From contig NC_049987.1 of assembly GCF_000003815.2 (NCBI RefSeq), positions 14,072,544-14,102,603 of the forward strand: a stretch of DNA of 30,060 bases, read 5' to 3'. A program made the position numbers and the translations under genes. Origin of the DNA: Branchiostoma floridae (Eukaryota; Chordata; Leptocardii; Amphioxiformes; Branchiostomatidae). Position 1 is the stretch's first letter. Each line of letters begins with the position of its first letter. This document shows, one piece after another, positions 1 through 11,705 of the stretch. The notes beneath the pieces were generated by a model. That model searched no databases and had not been told where the DNA came from. It worked only from the letters and a program-made list of their open reading frames with translations.

Positions 1-195
1 GATATTCACAGTAACAACTAACGTTACTGGTCTTAAAATCAAGAATGATATTTGCGGCACATATCTCCGCATGGTTTGCTCTTAAAAAATTATGCTGACA
101 ATAGAATAGAATTCATCCTCAGCTACAAACATTCTGACTTTTGCTTTAATCCTGAGTTACTTTGACAAAAGTTTTGGTTTTGCTTTGGTTCTTAG

Positions 196-2739
196 TGGCA
201 GCTGAGATGGGAGCCTGCATGGCTGTCAGCACTTTCTCCAACAGCTCCGCGGAGGACATCATGGCGGCCTCACCTCACGGTCTGAAGTGGTTCCAGATGT
301 ATTTCATGCCCAACAAAGTCTTCACACAGCATCTGATTCAGAAGGTGGAGAGGGCGGGATACAAGGCCTTAGTCGTCACTGTCGGTAAAAAGAAAAGACT
401 TTGAACAACTTTGGCATTTCTTTTCAATGGTCCATCAGAGATCATAGATTCAAAATTTCTCATGTTTCTTTTGTTTTTCTACTTTATGTAAAGTTTTAAG
501 TCTGATGATGGAGAAAAGTTTGCTTGATTTAAATGTCCCAGTAGGTATGTTGTTTTGCCCCTTTTGTACATCTAAATGTTTGACCTTCTAATGTGTTCCC
601 TTACATCCAGACCTTCCCATAGTGGGAAAGCGGTACTCTGACATCAGGAACAAGTTTCAGCTCCCTTCACATGTGACTGTGCCCAACCTTCTAGCACTGA
701 AGGACGGTTCAGAACAGGTGAGCTCAAACTTGATATGGAACCAAAGATAATTTCTTCATTTCTTCTTTGGTTTGTGTTCTATCAATAAACATGTATCTTT
801 ATTTCAGGACAGTGCAAAGGATGGGCGGAACTATGGGATGGGCGGCAGCCCTCAGGACCCCGCCTTCTCCTGGAAGGACATTGATTGGCTGAGCTCCATC
901 ACCAAACTGCCAATCATACTGAAGGGAATCCTGACAGCAGAGGATGCTGGGATAGCCCTGGACCACCCAGGTGTAAAGGGGATTCTTGTGTCCAATCACG
1001 GAGGGAGACAACTGGATGGAGTTCCAGCTACTGTGAGTCAGATGTTTGAACATGTTAAAAACCCTGTTCAAACAAGTCCAATACATATTACTTCTGCTAG
1101 GGTAGTGAGTCATTTGACTCCATTTTTAAAGGATTTACCAGTACACCGAAGACTTCCCCACTGAACAAAATGGCTGACGACTGAAGTGTTAGCGGGAAGT
1201 GCACATGTTTCAGGACGTTCTCACGACAGAATTCATATGCTGTGAATATTGCTGTGCAGTATCATAAAGTTGATTCGAGTTATGATGTAGAAAAATGACT
1301 AAAACTGTTACTTTATTTCAATGGTTCAATCAATCAGATTCTACAATACATACATTTCAACCCTTCACAGATTGAGGCACTTCCAGAAATAGTCCGCGCA
1401 GTTGGAGACAAGTTAGAAGTGTACCTGGACGGAGGCGTGCGGACGGGAACTGACGCGCTGAAGGCGCTGGCACTCGGAGCGCGGGCAGTCTTCCTGGGCA
1501 GGCCTGTCATATGGGGACTTACCTTCAATGTAAGTGTAAAAAAACATCACTGTGTGAGTCAAACATGTTTTCAAGGATTCTAATGTTGTTGATATGACCG
1601 TTGGAAGAGAGGAAACATTACTCATACTTCACTCACAGTCCTGGAGATGGTGAATATGTTAACATTTATTTAAGATAAATGGCGTTCAGCACCAAGGACA
1701 GGTACAAGCAATATTTGATATCTTGAAGTCTTGAAACCTTTCTTGAAATATCATGAATTATTTGCAATGAGAATCAACCCACAGAGACTCAAGCTTAGGA
1801 CTATAAATGATAAATGAGACACAACAGATAGCCATATCAGTAATAACTTTGGCTTTTCATATCTGTATAGGGAAAAGAGTAAAAAAAACTGATCATTGTA
1901 TGAGTTAAAGATGCTTTTGAGGATTCTCATGTTGTAAATATATGCAGTGGAAGAGAGGAAACATTACTCATACTGCACTTAAAGTTCAGGAAATGGTGAA
2001 TACGGTAATGTTTACCAATGGATGGTGTTCAGCACCAAGGACAGGTACACTCACGATTATCTGTGCATTTGTAATCTCGCTATGAAATCTTTCTTATGAT
2101 ATAATGACTCTTATTTGAAATGAGAGTCAATCTTAAAGACTCAAACTTAGGACTAAAATAAATGAGACACAACAGATGTCCATATTATCATAAAACATAT
2201 CTGTTCTTTTATCTCAACTATTACAGAAAAGCGAGAAGTTAAATTTATCCAACGATAACATTTTGTATCTGTTATTACTGAATCTTTTCAACAAGTCTTG
2301 TCATGACCTGTACAAGGTCTTCAATCAATCAAGAACTTTGGCTTTTCATATCTGTATAGGGAGAAGAGGGTGTGAGACAAGTTATGAAAATTCTGAGGGA
2401 TGAGTTGGACCTCGCCATGGCACTTTCTGGTCTGTATAACAAGTGTATAACAAGTGTTTAACAAAAGTTTGTGGTATAATTGCTACATATTTTAAATATC
2501 AATAGGATTGTTAATTTCAGAAGGGTTTATATGCAACATGTCAAACAGTATACTTTCAGTTTCCTGATCACTTTAAGGTGCAGTGACTTTAAGACCCAAG
2601 AATTCATTTGTTGAATAAATTGTCTACTACCCAGTTTCTTCAGTGATTGAAATATTTTCTCCCCCTCTCAGGCTGCTGTTCTTTGGGTGACATTCAACCG
2701 ACTTTGGTAGTGCGAGAGGATGCCTATAGTAAACTGTGA
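196..2739 (+). CDS. HAO1: (S)-2-hydroxyacid oxidase (glycolate oxidase-like), 5'-truncated by the window edge
   Basis: FMN-dependent alpha-hydroxyacid oxidase that oxidises glycolate or longer 2-hydroxyacids to 2-oxoacids with H2O2 release, in peroxisomes. Exons read from splice sites and family alignment: 196-384, 611-717, 808-1032, 1371-1529, 2360-2429, 2672-2739 (stop TGA 2737-2739). All junctions keep frame and all introns are GT..AG. Visible family landmarks are AAEMGAC, WFQMYF (FMN-site Gln and Tyr), [11 protein letters not shown] (substrate Arg region), LKGIL (FMN Lys), [14 protein letters not shown] (catalytic His codon 997-999 and substrate Arg), [10 protein letters not shown] and GRPVIWG (FMN phosphate). 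The protein ends AYSKL; SKL is a canonical PTS1, which supports the last exon and a peroxisomal location. About 272 codons are present against ~370 in the family, so roughly the first 100 residues lie upstream of the window. HAO1 and HAO2 cannot be separated from sequence alone. Confidence 0.93.
1530..2359 (+). repeat. Tandemly duplicated segment inside an HAO intron, including a second splice acceptor
   Basis: The intron between HAO exons 1371-1529 and 2360-2429 is made of two related units, about 1530-1870 and 1876-2359. Shared strings include GAAACATTACTCATACT, TTCAGCACCAAGGACAGGTA and AAATGAGACACAACAGAT. A 27 bp run ending CTGTATAGG is identical at 1845-1871 and 2334-2360. The second occurrence is the real acceptor, so the first is a decoy acceptor followed by GGAAAAGAG, which resembles the real exon start GGAGAAGAG. 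Confidence 0.85.
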
Positions 2740-2848
2740 TGTGCAATGGGCATACAGGATGAAGAAACATTGTCAATTTCTGTTTTTACATTTCAAATTT
2801 AGTTTTTAGAATTAGGAGATGTATCAGAATGGTAATTGCTGCTGTATC

Positions 2849-2854
2849 AATAAA
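2849..2854 (+). promoter_or_regulatory. Polyadenylation signal AATAAA of the HAO gene
   Basis: A canonical AATAAA lies 110 bases after the HAO stop codon, with no other gene between. It fits a short 3' UTR. Confidence 0.7.
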
Positions 2855-3526
2855 CTGCTATCAAGCAAGCTTAAAAATTATTAGTCTTATGAACTGAAGT
2901 TATTTTAGAAACTTGGTTGCTATGTGAATTATTGCAGAATGGAATTTGTGGTCAAATATGGTAGTAGTCCGGAAATCAGAGTTAAATGTAAATGTTCTAG
3001 GTGTGGCAAGTCCTCCGCTATGAGATAAGGCCATGTTGACTTGATTACATGGATGGCATCCTCTGGGAACCCTAAAACTGAGCGTGCGAATAAAAATCTT
3101 GGCCAAACAAAAGTTGCCTTGAAGTTCATTACTAGTGACGTCTGAGTGGTCAGGAATTGATTGTATAATCAATGAACATAAAGTATAGTATACCGGACAA
3201 CAGATACTTAATTTTTTTTTCTTTCACGTGTTTTTTTTTTACCTTGGAATTGACATTGGCATTCTATGCTAAGTTATTTGGTCTACTCCAGAGCCTTGGA
3301 CCCAGTGGTGGACTCCAAGGAGAAGCCAAACTATAACGTTATAATTAGCTTCTAAGTTATTGCTGGCCGTAGTACCGTCTTGCCGAACTACACAAACATC
3401 ATACAAACGTAGCAGAAAGACAGAAACACGAAAAAATGTCTCCCGTGAAAGTCTCCTTCGCTTGGGGAACAGTATATAACACATGTTACTGATTGTGATA
3501 CAGAAAGTTGTCTGATAGTTCCCACC
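2855..3526. other. Intergenic region between HAO and the methyltransferase gene
   Basis: No exon with family similarity is seen on either strand. The open frames here are short and lack splice or family support. Two T-rich runs near 3211 and 3230 are the only simple sequence. The right end is probably the upstream promoter of the methyltransferase gene. Confidence 0.5.
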
Positions 3527-3658
3527 TATATATACCACATGTACGCAGTGGTATCGTCTAGTCAGTTGGAAGATCTGGAGTGGAGGTCAAGGTCGAAGTG
3601 CAAAGGTGATCAACCCGGAAGCCTGATTGCTCTGCTAGAACAGCTTCGTACGCTGCAG
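3527..3658 (+). promoter_or_regulatory. Probable TATA promoter and noncoding first exon of the methyltransferase gene
   Basis: TATATATA at 3527-3534 is followed about 30 bases later by an initiator-like TCAGTT (3562-3567). The sequence from about 3564 to 3658 contains no ATG and ends GCTGCAG, followed by a strong donor GTAAGT at 3659. A matching acceptor TTTTGATAG ends at 4405, six bases before the ATG of the first coding exon. This arrangement gives a ~95 nt 5' UTR exon. It rests on motifs only. Confidence 0.5.
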
Positions 3659-3990
3659 GTAAGTAAACAAGTGTTAATTACGGTTCATGACACAAAAAAG
3701 CTTACGATTTCATATTTTTGTTACCCATCAAAGGGAGACCGACATCATGCGGTGATCCTAGAAAAAAACGGCATTATTCTTAGGCATTGCATGAGAATCG
3801 CGACAACGTACGTACCATTCATGGCAGCAGCGCTAGCGTTCGACAGTGAGGTTGGGCATAGGGTCTCTTGGTCACGGCGATTGTTTCAGAGCTTCTCTTG
3901 TTTGGAATTTCTAACACTGTCCGTGCCTTGTACAGGATTTTGTTACCTCCATGAATTGCAAACCATTATTTGCGGTCTGTGTGCTTATCC

Positions 3991-4014
3991 GTCTGTCTGT
4001 CTGTCTGTGTGTGT
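3991..4014. repeat. CTGT/TG microsatellite
   Basis: Short run of GTCT units passing into TG units, inside the first (5' UTR) intron of the methyltransferase gene. Confidence 0.8.
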
Positions 4015-4410
4015 TCGTGTTACTTGTGGCCAGCATACGTTTAATAAGAACTAATGGATCGTAATGATATTTGGTAACTTACATGTATGTGGGTAGGTGT
4101 TGGGAGGAAGACAAATGTCAGTTTTGGGTCCCCTAGTGTGTGACCTTGGCACTGCAGCAGAACGTCTGGTTTTCGTATCTTTATAAGGCTACAAGCAAGA
4201 TATCTAAACCTGCAACAGTCGCCGCGGCCAAGGTGACTTAAAGTGTATCGTATCATGTTTGCTTAAACGCACCTTGTAAGCAATTACACTACAGAGACTA
4301 AAAAAAACGGGCCCGTGTACGTATGTACTACTTATCGTGACATGATACACCTAGCTGTTTATTTCATACCTGAGATGATTGTTCTGTCGTAACTTGTTTT
4401 GATAGATAAA

Positions 4411-6542
4411 ATGGCTGAGTCGAAGGGAACCACAGAGGAGTCGGTAGCAGAGTATTACACCCAGGCCTTCAAACCGCGGGAGTACCTGGATAAACACTTC
4501 AGCTCCTTTGACGGGACAGACGGCAAGGAATGCGTCCAGCTTTTCATCATGAACAACCTCCACCAGACATTGGGCTCAGGTAAACACTTCACGGTCGTTG
4601 CACATGGTTCCAGGTGGACAAAGAAATACAGTACTCACATGTCAAGTTCTATACCTTGATAGGATAAAGTAAATGGCAGTGAAAAACGTGGACGGAAATT
4701 ATTTATTGCTTTCTTAGTAGTGCAGAAAGTGTATAATGGAACGAAATTGTAGGGTGTTTACTGTTTACAAAGTATTCGGGAGTGGCCTTGACGTGAGGTT
4801 GTAACGCTTCGTGTCACTCCATTAACCATACCGTGATCTGGGTAGAGTTTACGGCTTCACAAGCAGACAAAAGAAATTGTTTTGACTAGAGGTGTTCTAG
4901 CAGTCGTTGACCTTTTTTGTCGTTCGCATCTCTAGTGTAAAAAGATTACAAAGTACAGTAACGTTTTATACCGTCTTTGTCTCAAATAAGGCACCTTTGA
5001 AGGTAATAACTATCTGAAATAATGCCATTGACATGTACTAGTTCACTAAGAGATCTGTGTTCTTTTCATAGGGGCTTTCCAGGGAAAGCGACTGTTGGAT
5101 ATCGGCACAGGACCGTCCATTTTGAGCGTCCTGAGCGCAAGTAAATATTTTTCCGACATCACATGCTCTGACTACCTCGAGGTGAATTTTGTTTTAATTC
5201 TTTTATAGTTATAGTTTTTACATTACAAATGCATTAGACTGAGGCTTATTGTAACAATTTATTTCGAATTATCGACGCATTTCATGTGTTTGAAAACTGA
5301 AGGAAATGTATATAGGCTTTTCCTGTCAAATCGTCTTACTGAAGATAGTTTTCAGGATTTTATTGTACGCTTATATCCGCTTGAGACTGCAAATACACTA
5401 TGCTAAAGCGAATAACTCTCGTTGGTTGAAGGTATGCCGGGAGGAGCTTCAGAAATGGGTAGACGGTGACCCGGACGCATTCGATTGGGGTGCGTATTTC
5501 CGGTATGTCAGCAAGCTGGAGGGGAACAGGTGAGTCTGTGAAACCTCTCTCCCAAGGCTAGACAAAGTCTCCAAGATTGGCTCCTAGTGGCTTAAGTACT
5601 TAATGCAATTAAAGGAAGTGTGAATTCAATGCCAATAGCCAAAGTCAGTGTCAATAGTAAGCAGCAGTTAGGAGGAAATTCAGAAACAGCTATGGTGATC
5701 ATGACGAATTGATGATGATCTTTATTTTCTCATTATTTCTAGTTCAAGTCCAGACGACATCGCACCCCGTCTGCGTAAATCAATCAAGGGTGTGGTACAC
5801 TGTGACGTCAAACAGAGCAACCCGCTTTGCGCTGAAAGGTTCGACTTCAAAACATATATTTTCAAAGAAAAGGCTACTAGTACATATAACGTCAGTAACA
5901 CTAACAGATAATTGAAATAGCCGGAGAATAGTGTGATAGGCAGTACTGTACATGTGGCACGCCGGAGGCAAACTGCCCTTTTGTGTATACAAGAATGGTG
6001 TATTGTGTGTGAATGTTTTAATGGTTTGTGTGCTCTTAAAGGTGTGCAGATATAGTTTTCAAAGGCGTTTCCTTATCTATAATGTTAATAAGAATATATC
6101 CTCATCAGTCTATCACTTAACATTTTGAATATCTCACTACCCCATAATGATTATTACCAACATTGAAGGGCAACATTGCTAGATCGATATGAACGAAAGG
6201 AGTAACAAGTTAACCCAGATTTTTCTTGTCAGTGTTGATCCGTTTGACGTGGTGGTGTCCTCCTTCTGCCTGGAGCTGGCGTGCGACACACCTGACCAGT
6301 ATCGCGCAGGCGTGGGCAACATGACGTCACTCGTCAAACATGGCGGAGGGCTGGTCATCCTCGGCGACTTCAAAAACAACATCATCGTCGAGACAGAGAA
6401 GTATGCCGACTTCGATCTCAACGAGGCGTTTCTGCGTGACGCTCTTGTCGCACACGGCTGCACGGACATCGAGATCAGACAGGTGTCAATGGTTGACGAA
6501 TGGCCGTGCGAATTCTTTCACGCCACCGCCAGGAAGGTCTAG
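4411..6542 (+). CDS. NNMT/PNMT/INMT-family S-adenosylmethionine-dependent N-methyltransferase
   Basis: Class I cytosolic methyltransferase family that transfers a methyl group from SAM to small amines (nicotinamide, indolethylamines or phenylethanolamines in vertebrates). Coding exons: 4411-4579, 5072-5181, 5432-5529, 5743-5838, 6233-6542, totalling 783 nt or 260 aa, the usual family length. The start is ATG 4411 just after acceptor TAG; an upstream in-frame TTG lies in the intron. Landmarks are KPREYLDKHF near the N terminus, SAM motif LLDIGTGPSI, CSDY (acidic residue plus Tyr at the SAM ribose), DPDAFDW, LEGN, FDVVVSSFCLELAC and GGGLVILGDF. The acceptor at 5431 was chosen because it keeps the SDY-to-ELQKW spacing of the family; an upstream AG would break the frame. 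The acidic residue after GGGLVILG is Asp as in NNMT, but the following Ser and Tyr residues of the nicotinamide pocket are Asn and Ile, so the substrate cannot be named. Five coding exons contrast with three in vertebrate NNMT. Confidence 0.9.
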
Positions 6543-6639
6543 ATAAGCCACCTCACAGTTCCGTGTGCAGTTGCGCAGATCGCTCACTTACGGTTTGAAC
6601 TGCGCATGCGCGAGGTCAAAGGTAAAGGTCCCAAACTTG

Positions 6640-6682
6640 TAAACAAACCATGCTCAATACACGTCCCGACATGGTTTGTTTA
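6640..6682. repeat. Perfect 13-bp inverted repeat (hairpin) downstream of the methyltransferase
   Basis: TAAACAAACCATG at 6640-6652 is the exact reverse complement of CATGGTTTGTTTA at 6670-6682, with a 17-base loop. It lies ~100 bases after the methyltransferase stop, within its probable 3' UTR. Confidence 0.75.
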
Positions 6683-7084
6683 TGCCTCAAGAGCCTTCAG
6701 GATCAACATATAAATGGCTTCTTTTATGTGTACACATCTGCATGTTTGGATTTTTATTTCTTTCAAACTCCATCGACCATATTCACTGTTTCCCCCAAAG
6801 GGCTCCTTGAGCTTGTTTTACGTAATAAGTGAAAGAGTCTACTGCACTAAATAAGAACACCGCAGAAAGCACCATTGGCCTAAAAACAACAGGATGAGAC
6901 GAAGAAAAAGAAATCACCAGATCACAGCGCGAGGTCGTCGATGTTTGTTTACCTCTGAGGGGCCTTAGCCTTTGCCCTATACCCCTTGACCTTACCCCTG
7001 CGGCGCTGGAACTGTGATGTGGCTTATTGTAAATAACAGTGCAGATAGCATAAGTGTACGTATTCATCTACTAAGGCTCTATCT

Positions 7085-7195
7085 GGCAATGGTTGTGCTG
7101 CGTAATGGATAGAGGCAGTGCCTTATGAAAACGCTGGTGGGCAAAAGTCCGCTTGTAATAGATAACGTTAACTCTGCAAACATTTTCTACAACGA
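7085..7195 (-). other. Orphan relic of a cathepsin L promoter region
   Basis: Read on the minus strand, this stretch aligns with the promoter of copy A (about 12620-12715). Shared pieces in the same order are GAGTTAA, TTTTGCCC, CACC, TTTT(C)ATAAGGCACT and CATTACGCA. In copy A the middle piece is the TATA box; here it reads CATAAGG. No cathepsin exon lies downstream on the minus strand, so it appears to be what is left of a lost or truncated array member. Confidence 0.6.
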
Positions 7196-7436
7196 TTGTA
7201 CCTGACTGTCTGATTGGAGGTGAACATAAGACAAACAAAGCCTGGATAAATAACTGGGTGTTTAGTCATGTGGTATAGCGGCTTTTTTTGCCACATTTTT
7301 CTTTTTCTTTTTTTTTTGTTCGCTCATTAGTTTTTTTGGTCTCCAGAGGATGCCAATCCTAAGTGTGACCTTAGTATATATAGTTAATGCATGGCATGAA
7401 AGTAACTTGAACAGGGGTTCAGTTGAATGTGCTACT

Positions 7437-7442
7437 TTTATT
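7437..7442 (-). promoter_or_regulatory. Polyadenylation signal of cathepsin L copy A
   Basis: AATAAA on the minus strand (TTTATT on plus), 84 bases after the copy A stop codon. Copy B has the same signal further from its stop. Confidence 0.6.
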
Positions 7443-7528
7443 ATTTTCAATAAAAGCATTAAATAAAAGTACACATCATAACAGTTGAGAGAAGAGTTTG
7501 CCTTGTTGTTTGATGGACCCTAAAGTCA

Positions 7529-7732
<204 letters not shown>

Positions 7733-8205
7733 CTATCAATAGCAAATAACTTCTGATTGGGTGACACTACATCTCAACGTTGTGGTACTAAAATCTCAGC
7801 TTGCACCAAAAGTTCAGAGATACAATGGCCAAGTAAGTAGCATGTTCGACTTGTAGATATTTTCAAAATAGTACATTTGTATACTGCGCTTTCTTCCCGG
7901 AATTCGGGAAAGAGTATGGTAGTTAAACACACACAACTACAGTAGACTAGCCCCCTGCTGTGGTGATTGCACAAAGTTCCTTGTGGACCAAAGGCTATTG
8001 AAACGGAGATGGGGGTCATATGTATGGATTCATGCATGCTGAGTCGCATGCTGACTAATGCACTAGTGTCCAAAGTCTTGTGCACCATCTGGTGGGGGAA
8101 GGACTTATTATTAATTTAACTTCAAAACGGGATCGTGTATGTTATACGACAATTTCTATAATGTAAATAAGACTTTAGTATATGTAACTATGAATGTAGT
8201 ATTTA

Positions 8206-8409
<204 letters not shown>

Positions 8410-9120
8410 CTATGCCGCCACGTTGACAACTTTAACATTATCGAATATTAGTAGAACGTACATTATCAAATAGTACATATTCCATAATCTTTGAAAACAA
8501 TGGCTCCGAAGTACATTTTCTGTGCTGCAATCTTTAGTCATAGTCATTCTGTAAAATGTTTTTCATGTGATGTAAGTGTCGTGTCCGTCGCCATTTTGGT
8601 GTTCCTATTTGCATTTCAGTAACAGAAACGTTTTTGGACGAATTATATCCTCACCTTCTCTAACAGACGGTACTAAATATCTACAGCTCAAAGAAGAAAA
8701 CCTGTCAGTGAAAGTCATAAAAAGGCAATTTCCGCTTGAGCTACACACCATTGAAATGCAAATAGGACACCAACATGGCCGCCAGCAATGCCAGGTTCAT
8801 TGATATGGCTCACCATGGCTGTAGTGACGGAAGGAGGCCAAACTTGCGTCGATGCTGACAGAGATGGGCCCAATGGTGCCCACAGCCCGCTGTAAGACCT
8901 TCTCATCAAAAGGAGGGAAGATGAGGCGGTAGCTGCGCAGGGATGCACCACTGCAACTGGCATTGTAATGACATTTTTGGTTCTGTGGTCAAGAAATGGG
9001 ATAAGAGTGTCATCAATCATTGAAACGATGGTAGAGGCCAATGGCCATATGGCAATGATCTGTTACTAAACCCATGGTTCTGGCATTGACGGTCAGTGTC
9101 AGCTTTATCGTTGTATTCGG

Positions 9121-9151
9121 TGTGTGTGCGTGTGTGTGTGTGTGTGTGTGT
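9121..9151. repeat. TG microsatellite in copy A intron 4
   Basis: About 30 bases of nearly pure TG dinucleotides. A run of 14 G bases follows at 9245-9258 in the same intron. Confidence 0.9.
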
Positions 9152-9647
9152 TTCTGCAATTATTTCTATGTGGTATATATAATTTTTTTCACCATAGAGT
9201 GACAAGAGTGAGGGACAAAGATCATAGTTTTGGGAGTGACAGGAGGGGGGGGGGGGGGTTCAGAGTTGGAATAACAACTGATGACAGACATTCAATGGGG
9301 CCAATAGAAGAGCCTGCTAGTGCAAGGGGCGAATTTTTCGGCCTGTGTGTCTGTCTTTCTGTTTTTTGTGTTCTATATTATCTATATTCTCTGCAGTTCT
9401 ATATTTTCCACATGCTAGTCACGCTCATCGTAGAGAGACAGGAAGTGAGAAATGGACACACACGTTTATGATTTTATTTACGTATGATTAATTAATTACA
9501 TTCAAATAAAACATACGAGAAAATCTAAAAAATTCTTTAAACACTTTGATGGCCTCATACCTGAAATGTGAAGATGATTCAGTGGACAACATGCCACGAG
9601 GAACACGATTAAGTATACAGATGTAGGTATATAGAATTTTTTAGTTA

Positions 9648-9863
<216 letters not shown>

Positions 9864-10326
9864 CTAAGAGAGAGATGGTTATCGTCAGATTCAACATCAA
9901 TTTTCGTGTTTGTATCATCGTGCAAAGTAGTGCAAATGTTAACTCACGTGGAGGGTAGGGAGTGGTTACCTATAACTTGTGTCATACTTAACGTTACGTT
10001 TCGAAAGTTTCTGGTTTAACGTCCCTAGTGAAACAGTTGAGCAGTTACACGTGTATCGTGTGAATGTGAAAATACCCAGTCGGAAATTTTGACGAGTTAG
10101 CAACATTATTTTGGTCACATACTATCAACTTCTTGATAGCGTATTATGTCTAGAACTAGTCAATTTGGAAGGTTATAGCTAATAACACGGGACAGTAACT
10201 TAAAGTATTCAGTTTTACGTGCCAGATTTGATTAACAAGTGAATGCGGGATTAACTCTGAGAAAAAAGTAGGAATTTAAACTTTCTGTCTCTATTGCTCG
10301 TATACAAAGAAAGCGAGTGTTTGCTA

Positions 10327-10328
<2 letters not shown>

Positions 10329-10374
<46 letters not shown>
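10329..10374. repeat. CA microsatellite in copy A intron 3
   Basis: Forty-six bases of uninterrupted AC dinucleotides. Confidence 0.95.
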
Positions 10375-10377
<3 letters not shown>

Positions 10378-11242
10378 AAAAGTTGTTAATAATAGGTTGT
10401 TTATAGTAAAATGTTCATCTCCACGACTAATTTTGGATTTACAACGTCTATCATGTCACATGTTGTTCATCAAAGTTACTGAAATCGTGCCACAATCGTG
10501 TCGACACTCACCGCACTGAAGGCCCAGCAGGACCCGCACTGATGCTGGTTCTTCACCTTCGTCACCGCACCTTTCTATCTCCAGTCCACGGTGTCGTCAA
10601 CCTTTACGTCCGGTATGGTCTTGAACATGTCGTCCCTTTGCTGAGTCTTTTTGAGATGCAGTAGACCCGGTCCTATCAGAAGTTGGACTTCTTCATTTGT
10701 CTGAAAATACATGTTATTTTTTCATTTGTCCGAAAATAAATGTTATCTTTTTTAGCGTTGTTAACCAATTTCTTATTGGGTGAATCTTGATAAATCATGT
10801 ATCATAAGTTCCATCTGTCCTTACATTAATTACTATTTTCAAGAAGTTGAACCTAATAAATGTAAGTATATATTTTTGTCATAATTGTACTGATATAGTA
10901 ACACATCACATTCGTATATCACTGTTATTGTTCTTCCGATTTACCACCATGACCTGTAAGTAGCTTGTAAGAGCATAAACGTGTAACAAAGGTCTTTCAC
11001 TCATTCATTCTAAATGGTAATTCCATATGGAGAACGCCAAGCAATACTAGTGATTCGGTGGCTACATTCCAAAGTGTTATGAGTCTTACAATACGTGTAA
11101 CATTATCGTTTACATCTGCCACAGTACACATGTCCCACCCACAGTAACGTCAAATGGTCCATACACATTGCATGTTTAGAAGTCTATCGTCTATTAGGTA
11201 CGTTTATGAAGGAACATCCAGGTAAACAATATACAATTTAAT

Positions 11243-11705
11243 TCATCACTCTTCTTCAGCGTCACTACTATGAAATGGCAGAACAATTCAATACAAGTAA
11301 CAAGCAAACATTTGAGTGACATTTGCATAAGATCCTTAGGATCCTTTGTGAATTGACATGTTCAACCAGTTTTTCTAGTTAGCTGTACTTATTTGTCCTG
11401 TGATGTCATTGGTCAGAAGGTAAGGTGATCTCTATTCCCACCATATAAGGATGGCCGTGTAGTGATCTATGTGCAGACAATGGGTTCTCCGGCTGCCGCT
11501 GGGCCTAAAGCGAACCGCCCTGAGACATTTTCCTCGGGGAAGCACGCGACCGCTCAGGAGCGGTCGCATTACATGAAACTTTAGGCCCCAGACGGCAATC
11601 TCCGCATCACCTATACCGGAGGACCAATGATTACGCAGGACAAATAGGAAACTGTATTGAATTGTTCTGTCAGTTCATTCTGATGCTGAAAAAAGAGTGA
11701 TGGAT
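11243..11705. mobile_element. Foldback (MITE-like) element in copy A intron 2
   Basis: A nested set of inverted repeats makes this whole stretch one imperfect hairpin. Outer arms: 11244-11297 against 11648-11698, sharing GTATTGAATTGTTCTG and GAGTGATG. Middle arms: about 11391-11436 against 11600-11645, sharing TATTTGTCCTG and CATTGGTC. Inner arms: 11493-11510 against 11579-11597, sharing GGGCCTAAAG. A perfect 9-bp stem, GCGACCGCT/AGCGGTCGC with loop CAGG, sits at 11546-11567. No coding capacity is seen. Confidence 0.75.

Larger units (their letters stand above)
6543..7436. other. Intergenic region between the methyltransferase and cathepsin L copy A
   Basis: The two flanking genes converge here. 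No convincing exon is present. It holds a perfect inverted repeat (6640-6682) and a cathepsin-promoter-like relic (7085-7195). No clear plus-strand AATAAA lies close to the methyltransferase stop; the first is near 7449, inside the tail region of copy A. Confidence 0.55.

Noticed and set aside
1-195. Upstream HAO exon in the first 195 bases
   Set aside because: No stretch translates to the expected N-terminal HAO sequence, and the acceptor at 194-195 is preceded by intron-like sequence.
3539-4054. 171-codon plus-strand open frame
   Set aside because: It runs through a strong donor (GTAAGT at 3659) and into a CTGT/TG microsatellite, and shows no recognisable domain. The first part is better explained as a noncoding first exon.
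5306-5533. Possible longer methyltransferase exon starting upstream of 5432
   Set aside because: The frame is open further left, but joining there breaks phase with the exon ending at 5181 and adds residues not found in the family. The AG at 5430-5431 restores the exact family spacing.
10500-10700. Sequence error as the certain cause of the copy A stop
   Set aside because: Possible, but it cannot be shown here. CAG to TAG is a common natural transition, so the stop is reported as seen.
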